From the NCBI GenBank assembly GCA_934190685.1, contig CAKPTK010000030.1, positions 1-19,379 on the forward strand: 19,379 nt of DNA, in the 5' to 3' direction. This document shows, piece by piece, positions 14,628 to 19,379 of this stretch (its first letter is position 1; the number at the start of each line of letters is the position of its first letter). The notes under the pieces are model-generated. The model worked only from the letters and a program-made list of their open reading frames with translations, did not search any database and was not told where the DNA came from. The position numbers and the translations under genes were made by a program. Source of the stretch: an uncultured Prevotella sp. (GTDB lineage: Bacteria; Bacteroidota; Bacteroidia; Bacteroidales; Bacteroidaceae).

Positions 14628-15662
14628 ATGAACAAGAAAGACATAAAGAGAGTATACAACGTAGTGGTCATCCTCCTTTTCTTGGGAGCTATCGGTTGGT
14701 GTTTCAGCCACTTCATCCATGGCCATGACGTGGAATACACCGATGACGCACAAGTGTGCCGACACATCACCCCCATCAACACCCGCGTGCCGGGATTTAT
14801 CAAGGAGATACGTTTCGATGACTTCCAACACGTGAAAAAGGGCGACACGCTCGTCATTATCGAGGACGCAGAGTTCCGCTTGCAGTTGGCACAAGCCGAG
14901 GCGGGCGTGAAAGGCTCCAAGTCCAACTCGTCGGTGGTGTCCGCCAGCATGGGAACGACTGCCAGCAATGTGCAAACAGCGTCGGCCGGCATCGAAGAGG
15001 CAAGGGTGGACATGATGAACGCCAAACAAGACTTCGACCGCTTTGCCGCCTTGATGAAGAAGGATGCTGTGACACGCCAACAATACGACAACGCCTATGC
15101 CCGCTATCTGGGTGCGAAAGCGCGCTACGAACAGGCCAATTCCCGCCGTCAGAGTGCCGCCTCTGTGCGCAACGTGCAGACACAGCAGTTAGGCGGGTCC
15201 CGTGCTGGCGAGAGTGTGGCGGAGGCGCAACTCAATCTTGCCCGGCTCAATCTCTCCTACACTGTCATCGTGGCTACCTGTGACGGAGTGATGGGAAGAA
15301 AAGACATCCATGTAGGCCAACTGGTGCAACCCGGACAGATGCTGGCCCGCATTGTCGACGACAACGATGTGTGGGTTATGGCCAACTACCGCGAGACCCA
15401 GATGCCGGGCATCACTGTAGGCAAGACTGTAGACTTCACAGCCGACGCCATCCCCGATGTAGTATTCCATGGCAAGGTGGAAGCGTTGTCCGCCGCTGCC
15501 GGCTCTGCCTATTCCATGATTCCCGTCGACAATGCCACGGGCAACTTCGTGAAAGTGGAACAGCGAGTGCCTGTACGCATCTCACTCACCAAAGACAATG
15601 ATCCGAAAAACGTGGCGTTGCTGCGTGCCGGACTGAACGTTGAGACAAAGGTCAAGAAGTAG
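14628..15662 (+). CDS. HlyD/EmrA-family periplasmic adaptor (membrane fusion protein)
   Basis: A 344-residue adaptor that bridges the inner-membrane MFS pump and the TolC-like channel. One N-terminal transmembrane segment lies at about 10-29 (VYNVVVILLFLGAIGWCFSHF). It is followed by a lipoyl-like half (TPINTRVPGFIKEIRFDDFQHVKKGDTLVIIED), an alpha-helical hairpin rich in Ala/Gln (about 85-205), the returning lipoyl half (YTVIVATCDGVMGRKDIHVGQLVQPGQML) and a beta-barrel region (VWVMANYRETQMPGITVGKTVDF). This order matches EmrA. The gap from the TolC-like gene is 41 bp, and 8 bp separate its stop from the MFS ATG, so the three are one operon. Confidence 0.95.
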   Translation: MNKKDIKRVYNVVVILLFLGAIGWCFSHFIHGHDVEYTDDAQVCRHITPINTRVPGFIKEIRFDDFQHVKKGDTLVIIEDAEFRLQLAQAEAGVKGSKSNSSVVSASMGTTASNVQTASAGIEEARVDMMNAKQDFDRFAALMKKDAVTRQQYDNAYARYLGAKARYEQANSRRQSAASVRNVQTQQLGGSRAGESVAEAQLNLARLNLSYTVIVATCDGVMGRKDIHVGQLVQPGQMLARIVDDNDVWVMANYRETQMPGITVGKTVDFTADAIPDVVFHGKVEALSAAAGSAYSMIPVDNATGNFVKVEQRVPVRISLTKDNDPKNVALLRAGLNVETKVKK

Positions 15663-15670
15663 TTATTCCC

Positions 15671-17212
15671 ATGAAACCACCTATGTTGCAGGGGCCCTTT
15701 CGGGTCCCTTCGTTCAATAGCTATATTCCACGCCGCTTGCAGCCGTGGATATACATTTGTTTTGCCTTCACCTTTCTCTTGTCGAGCGGCATCTATGGCG
15801 GCGCCATGAGCCAAGTGATGGGCGAATATAGCTTGATGCGTGAGGATGTGCTCATGATCATCATGTTCAATGTCGTGGGCGTGGCGATGCCGTTCCCTTT
15901 CCTCTTCAAGATGAAGTTCCACTTCACCAACCGCCAACTGCTGCTCAACGCCGCGCTGGTGGTGGCAGCCTGCAACTTCCTCATCATGTTCACCGATTCC
16001 GTGCCGGTGATGTGTATCTTGGCGTATATCGCCGGATTCTTCAAGCTGTGCGGATGTTTCGAGTGCATGTCTACCATACAGCTGTGGATGACGCCCAAGC
16101 GCGACTTCACCATCTTCTTCCCCCTACTCTACTGCATGGTGTTGGGCAACATGTTTCTTGCCCCCTGGCTGACAGAACAGCTGATTTATGCCTACCAAGA
16201 CTGGCGCATCATCAACTGGATGATGACAGGTGCCTTGCTCTCGGTGGCATTCATCGTCTATGTCACCACCCATAACTTCCATTTCATGAAGCCAATGCCA
16301 TTCATCAGTGTCGACTATCTGGGTTGCCTATTATGGTCGGCGGCGATGCTGGAGTTCATATTCTTCTTCAACTATGGAGAGTATTACAATTGGCTTGACA
16401 GTCCGGTGATGCGCACAGATATGCTGATATTTGTCGTGACGCTATATTTCTGCATTCAACGCAGTCGACACATACGCCACCCCTATATAGCGCCAGCAGC
16501 TTGGAAATACAAACGACTTGTACCCCTGCTGATTCTCTTCGCTTTCGTTGAGTTCATGGGCAGTACACCGAAGGTCTTGCAGACAGCGTTCACGGGCGGT
16601 GTGCTTCATTTCGGCACCTTCACGACCAACGTGTTCAACTTCATTGAGTGGGTAGCGTCAATCGCCGGTTGCTTGTTCTGCCTGGTCTGGATAAAAGTGT
16701 TGCGGCAGAAATATACACGACTCCTCACCGTCGGTGTCGCAGCCATGGCAACCTACCCTATCATGATGTATTTCCTCATCGACCCCGGGCTGCCTATAGA
16801 GTCGCTGTATCTGCCCATCGCTTTGCGGTCTTTCGGCAACGGCATCTTCTTCGTCACCCTGACCATATACTTGGAGGAGCTCATGCCTTTCGAGCACTTC
16901 TTCATGGGATTCACGATTGTCGGAATGGTTCGCAATGGACCGATATCCACCATGTGCAATGGACTTTACAGCTATGCCCTCCGTTATCAGATGGCGGACA
17001 ATATGGCTCGTGGCCTATCCTACGACGCAACCAACTTGTTGATGGTCAGCATTCGCCAACTCTACGGAACGACTTGCATTATCGGCATCGCCGTGCTCCT
17101 GATATTCTTGTTGTGGGACATACAGCCCATACGTAGTACATTGAAAAAGATACCGGCATGGAACTTCGTCGGCAAAAAGATGAAGAAGGAAACGGCGGCA
17201 TCTCAACAATAA
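15671..17212 (+). CDS. MFS efflux permease (EmrB-like, DHA2-type)
   Basis: A 513-residue polytopic inner-membrane protein that probably drives drug/proton antiport with the HlyD-like adaptor and TolC-like channel. About 14 hydrophobic segments are visible, beginning with PWIYICFAFTFLLSSGIYGG and ending with TCIIGIAVLLIFLLWDI, fitting the 14-helix DHA2 (EmrB) group rather than 12-helix DHA1. The usual MFS motif A after helix 2 is not obvious (the loop reads FKMKFHFTNRQ), so the sequence is divergent. It starts 8 bp after the adaptor stop. A hairpin covers codons 7-13 (15690-15709). The stop overlaps the first bases of a terminator stem, and the last codons (ASQQ-stop) are duplicated 88 bp further downstream. 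Confidence 0.92.
   Translation: MKPPMLQGPFRVPSFNSYIPRRLQPWIYICFAFTFLLSSGIYGGAMSQVMGEYSLMREDVLMIIMFNVVGVAMPFPFLFKMKFHFTNRQLLLNAALVVAACNFLIMFTDSVPVMCILAYIAGFFKLCGCFECMSTIQLWMTPKRDFTIFFPLLYCMVLGNMFLAPWLTEQLIYAYQDWRIINWMMTGALLSVAFIVYVTTHNFHFMKPMPFISVDYLGCLLWSAAMLEFIFFFNYGEYYNWLDSPVMRTDMLIFVVTLYFCIQRSRHIRHPYIAPAAWKYKRLVPLLILFAFVEFMGSTPKVLQTAFTGGVLHFGTFTTNVFNFIEWVASIAGCLFCLVWIKVLRQKYTRLLTVGVAAMATYPIMMYFLIDPGLPIESLYLPIALRSFGNGIFFVTLTIYLEELMPFEHFFMGFTIVGMVRNGPISTMCNGLYSYALRYQMADNMARGLSYDATNLLMVSIRQLYGTTCIIGIAVLLIFLLWDIQPIRSTLKKIPAWNFVGKKMKKETAASQQ
15690..15709 (+). other. GC-rich mRNA hairpin at the start of the MFS gene
   Basis: AGGGGCCC (15690-15697), loop TTTC, then GGGTCCCT (15702-15709): an 8-bp stem with one G-U pair, 19 bases after the ATG begins. 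It is within coding sequence. Position and stability suggest it could lower translation of the permease relative to the upstream genes; this is inference. Confidence 0.5.
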
Positions 17213-17274
17213 AAATAATAGTCAAACAAGTTGACTTTTATTTTGTATTGTCTTCGATTTGCACTAACTTTACA
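17194..17274. repeat. Tandem duplication, copy 1
   Basis: This 81-bp unit is repeated at 17282-17362 with a period of 88 bp. Positions 17198-17271 are identical in both copies (74 bp), with one mismatch in each short flank. It contains the last codons and stop of the MFS gene, a terminator hairpin and a degraded promoter: TTTG 17242-17245, N19, TAACTTTA 17265-17272, where the final G of the -7 is A. Confidence 0.95.
17212..17244 (+). terminator. Terminator of the efflux operon (copy 1)
   Basis: AAAATAATAGTCAA (17212-17225) pairs with TTGACTTTTATTTT (17231-17244), 14 positions with one mismatch and loop ACAAG, ending in a T-rich right arm. It begins at the last base of the MFS stop codon. An identical hairpin occurs at 17300-17332. 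Confidence 0.75.
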
Positions 17275-17299
17275 GAAATTAGGCAGCATCTCAACAATA

Positions 17300-17332
17300 A
17301 AAATAATAGTCAAACAAGTTGACTTTTATTTT
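17300..17332 (+). terminator. Terminator hairpin (copy 2), overlapping the cysS -33 element
   Basis: The same stem-loop as at 17212-17244, displaced by exactly 88 bp. Its right arm runs into the TTTG at 17330-17333 that is the -33 element of the cysS promoter. Read-through from the efflux operon would therefore have to pass two identical terminators. Confidence 0.7.
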
Positions 17333-17360
17333 GTATTGTCTTCGATTTGCACTAACTTTG
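17330..17360 (+). promoter_or_regulatory. cysS promoter
   Basis: TTTG (17330-17333), a 19-base spacer and TAACTTTG (17353-17360) match the Bacteroidetes consensus exactly. Transcription should start near 17364, leaving about 26 nt before the cysS ATG at 17390. Confidence 0.7.
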
Positions 17361-17389
17361 CACCTGTAACATAACAAATATAGGTAGTC

Positions 17390-18880
17390 ATGGAACAAAA
17401 ACTGATCATTTACAACACACTGTCGAGAAAGAAGGAACTGTTTGTACCACTTCATGCGCCCAATGTGGGAATGTATGTCTGTGGACCCACTGTGTATGGC
17501 GACCCACACCTCGGTCATGCCCGTCCGGCTGTCACCTTCGACGTTTTGTTCCGTTATCTCAAACATATTGGTTACAAGGTACGCTATGTGCGCAACATCA
17601 CGGATGTAGGCCACTTGGAGCATGATGCCGACGAGGGCGACGACAAGATTGAGAAGAAAGCCCGCTTGGAACAGCTCGAACCGATGGAGGTGGCACAGTA
17701 TTACACCAACCGCTATCATGCCGCCATGGAAGCCCTCAACGTGCTTCCACCAAGCATCGAGCCACACGCCTCCGGCCATATCATCGAGCAAGAGCAACTT
17801 GTACAGGAAATCCTCGACAATGGATTTGCCTACGAGAGCAATGGCTCTGTCTATTTCGACATTGAAAAATACAACAAGAAATATCACTACGGCATCCTCT
17901 CCGGACGCAATCTCGACGACGTAATCAACAACAGTCGTGAACTGGACGGTGTGGGAGAAAAGCACAACCAAGTAGACTTCGCCCTTTGGAAAAAGGCACA
18001 GCCTGAGCATATCATGCGCTGGCCCAGTCCTTGGAGCGACGGTTTCCCTGGTTGGCACTGCGAGTGTACTGCCATGGGACGCAAGTATCTGGGCAAGCAC
18101 TTCGACATCCACGGTGGTGGCATGGACCTCATGTTTCCCCACCACGAGTGTGAAATCGCCCAAGCCGTGGCAAGTCAGGGAGATCAAATGGTGCACTACT
18201 GGATGCACAACAACATGCTGACCATCAATGGTCAGAAGATGGGCAAATCGTTGGGCAACTTCATCACCCTTGAGCAGTTCTTCACCGGCAACCATCCTTC
18301 CCTGCAACAAGCCTACAGTCCGATGACCATCCGCTTCTTCATGCTCTCCGCCCACTATCGTGGAACCGTAGATTTCTCCAACGAGGCGCTCATCGCCAGC
18401 GAGAAGGGACTGAGCCGACTTATGGACGGCATCAACGATCTCGACCGCATTCAACCCGTCCAAGCCTCCGACGAGCAGGTTCACAAGGTGGTATCGGAAC
18501 TGCGCCAGAAATGCTATGACGCCATGAACGACGACCTTCAGACACCTGTGGTTATCAGCAACTTGTTCGAGGGATGCCACCTCATCAACACGCTCATCGA
18601 CCGCAAGGCCAACATCTCTGCCGAGGATTTGAAAGAACTGGCAGAAACCATGCGGCTTTTCGCTTTCGACATCTTGGGTCTGAAGAGCGACAAAGGCGAC
18701 AACAACGCCGCTCGAGAAGAAGCTTTCGGCAAGGTGGTGGATATGGTGCTCGACCTCCGCTCTAAGGCAAAGGCTGCCAAAGACTGGACGACCAGCGATC
18801 AAATCAGAGATGCGCTCGCTGAAGCCGGATTCCAAGTGAAAGACACCAAGGACGGTGCCACCTGGAAACTGGACATCTAA
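17390..18880 (+). CDS. cysS: Cysteinyl-tRNA synthetase
   Basis: CysRS attaches cysteine to tRNA-Cys in an ATP-dependent reaction. It is a class I synthetase of 496 residues, within the usual range. The HIGH-type motif is HLGH at 40-43 and the KMSKS-type motif is KMGKS at 283-287. The zinc ligands that select cysteine are in place: Cys31 (YVCGPT), Cys226 (WHCEC), His251 and Glu255 (PHHECE). The C-terminal helical tRNA-binding region begins at about residue 350 and ends in [29 protein letters not shown], typical of the family. It has its own promoter in the duplicated region and a strong terminator after the stop, so it is probably transcribed alone. Confidence 0.98.
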   Translation: MEQKLIIYNTLSRKKELFVPLHAPNVGMYVCGPTVYGDPHLGHARPAVTFDVLFRYLKHIGYKVRYVRNITDVGHLEHDADEGDDKIEKKARLEQLEPMEVAQYYTNRYHAAMEALNVLPPSIEPHASGHIIEQEQLVQEILDNGFAYESNGSVYFDIEKYNKKYHYGILSGRNLDDVINNSRELDGVGEKHNQVDFALWKKAQPEHIMRWPSPWSDGFPGWHCECTAMGRKYLGKHFDIHGGGMDLMFPHHECEIAQAVASQGDQMVHYWMHNNMLTINGQKMGKSLGNFITLEQFFTGNHPSLQQAYSPMTIRFFMLSAHYRGTVDFSNEALIASEKGLSRLMDGINDLDRIQPVQASDEQVHKVVSELRQKCYDAMNDDLQTPVVISNLFEGCHLINTLIDRKANISAEDLKELAETMRLFAFDILGLKSDKGDNNAAREEAFGKVVDMVLDLRSKAKAAKDWTTSDQIRDALAEAGFQVKDTKDGATWKLDI

Positions 18881-18903
18881 CGAATTTCTTATATTACTTG
18901 ATA

Positions 18904-18951
18904 GTGGGGGCCGTGCCATTCTGTGCATCAGCCCCCACCCTTTTGTTTTTT
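18904..18951 (+). terminator. Rho-independent terminator of cysS
   Basis: GTGGGGGC (18904-18911) and GCCCCCAC (18931-18938) form an 8-bp GC-rich stem followed by CCTTTTGTTTTTT, a classic T-tract. It starts 23 bp after the cysS stop. Confidence 0.9.
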
Positions 18952-18970
18952 AGGATAACAGACAATACAG

Positions 18971-19379
18971 ATGAAGAAAAGTTTGATAGCTCTGGCCTTC
19001 GGCACGCTCGCCTTGGGCATGACCGAATTTGTAATGATGGGTATTCTCGCCGATGTGGCACAGGGACTCCAGGTGTCCATCCCTACTGCCGGACATCTCA
19101 TTTCAGCCTATGCGCTCGGCGTAACTTGCGGTGCTCCCCTGCTCACCGTGGCCTATAAATACCGTTTGAAGAGCATCCTGCTCTTCCTTTCCGCTCTTAT
19201 GCTCCTCGGCGCCCTACTCTGCTCCGTCTCCACCAACTTCTATATGCTCTTGGTAGCCCGCTTTATCGCGGGACTTCCTCATGGAGCCTACTTCGGTGTA
19301 GGTTCCATTGCCGCCGTGCGCCTGGCTGACGAAGACCACAAGACGGGGGCGGTGAGCATTATGATTGCCGGCATGACTA
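18971..19379 (+). CDS. AraJ-like MFS transporter (partial, C-terminus beyond window)
   Basis: The first 136 residues of a major facilitator superfamily permease are visible, beginning MKKSLIALAFGTLALGMTEFVMMGILADVA. Four hydrophobic segments can be seen (about 5-25, 40-62, 68-88 and 93-115). The phrases TEFVMMGIL, AYALGVTCGAPLL, RFIAGLPHGAYFGVG and AGMT closely resemble AraJ/YdhP-type DHA1 exporters. It is not an EmrB-like protein and so belongs to a different branch from the permease at 15671-17212. It follows the cysS terminator by about 20 bp; I see no TAnnTTTG promoter in the gap, so its transcription start is unclear. Substrate unknown. Confidence 0.93.
   Translation, partial: MKKSLIALAFGTLALGMTEFVMMGILADVAQGLQVSIPTAGHLISAYALGVTCGAPLLTVAYKYRLKSILLFLSALMLLGALLCSVSTNFYMLLVARFIAGLPHGAYFGVGSIAAVRLADEDHKTGAVSIMIAGMT

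Larger units (their letters stand above)
17282..17362. repeat. Tandem duplication, copy 2 (carries the intact cysS promoter)
   Basis: The second copy starts GGCAGCATCTCAAC, repeating the final MFS codons out of context, then the terminator hairpin, then the promoter with an intact -7. A 7-bp spacer (17275-17281, GAAATTA) separates the copies. Copy 1 therefore marks the original gene end, and copy 2 adds a pseudo-end. The promoter that now faces cysS lies in copy 2. Confidence 0.95.

Noticed and set aside
14825..14840. CACGTGAAA in the HlyD-like gene as a third parS
   Set aside because: Only the core and part of the right half match; the left half and the final ACA do not, and it is inside coding sequence.
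17291..18928. 545-codon open frame antisense to cysS
   Set aside because: It would run through the cysS terminator and the duplicated promoter; CysS has all catalytic and zinc residues.

Overview
The window looks like a chromosomal segment from a member of Bacteroidota, most likely order Bacteroidales and close to Prevotella. Three things suggest this. The proteins are Bacteroidales-like. Start codons lack clear Shine-Dalgarno sites and have A-rich leaders. Several intergenic gaps carry the Bacteroidetes promoter pattern TTTG-N19-TAnnTTTG. The phylum assignment is fairly secure; the genus is an inference from remembered protein similarity, not from a search.

Layout. On the minus strand at 1-1749 are succinate dehydrogenase/fumarate reductase genes sdhC and sdhA (sdhA cut by the window edge). 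A divergent promoter region separates them from a long plus-strand block: mnmG, apt, uvrC, then a tight dtd-mazG-deoC operon. A strong terminator at 8307-8346 lies between deoC and a minus-strand long-chain polyprenyl diphosphate synthase gene. Divergent from that is polA, which meets a minus-strand araC-type regulator gene tail to tail with a 1-bp gap. Divergent from the regulator is a three-gene efflux operon: TolC-like outer-membrane channel, HlyD/EmrA-like adaptor and MFS permease. After it come a tandemly duplicated terminator/promoter module, cysS, a terminator and the start of an AraJ-like MFS gene that runs off the right edge.

Most genes are housekeeping: respiration, tRNA modification and charging, purine salvage, excision repair, D-aminoacyl-tRNA proofreading, nucleotide clean-up, quinone side-chain synthesis and DNA polymerase I. 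The accessory part is the regulator plus tripartite efflux system.

The most notable non-coding observations are these. Two near-perfect ParB-binding parS palindromes flank apt (3858-3873 and 4591-4606), which suggests the segment lies in the origin-proximal centromere region. A 65-bp inverted repeat sits in frame inside the AraC regulator gene (12833-12897) and looks like a palindromic element that inserted into a protein-coding gene. An 88-bp-period tandem duplication carries the efflux operon's terminator and the cysS promoter (17194-17362). A predicted dtd promoter is so close to the start codon that the mRNA should be leaderless. I found no RNA genes, CRISPR arrays, insertion sequences or prophage genes.
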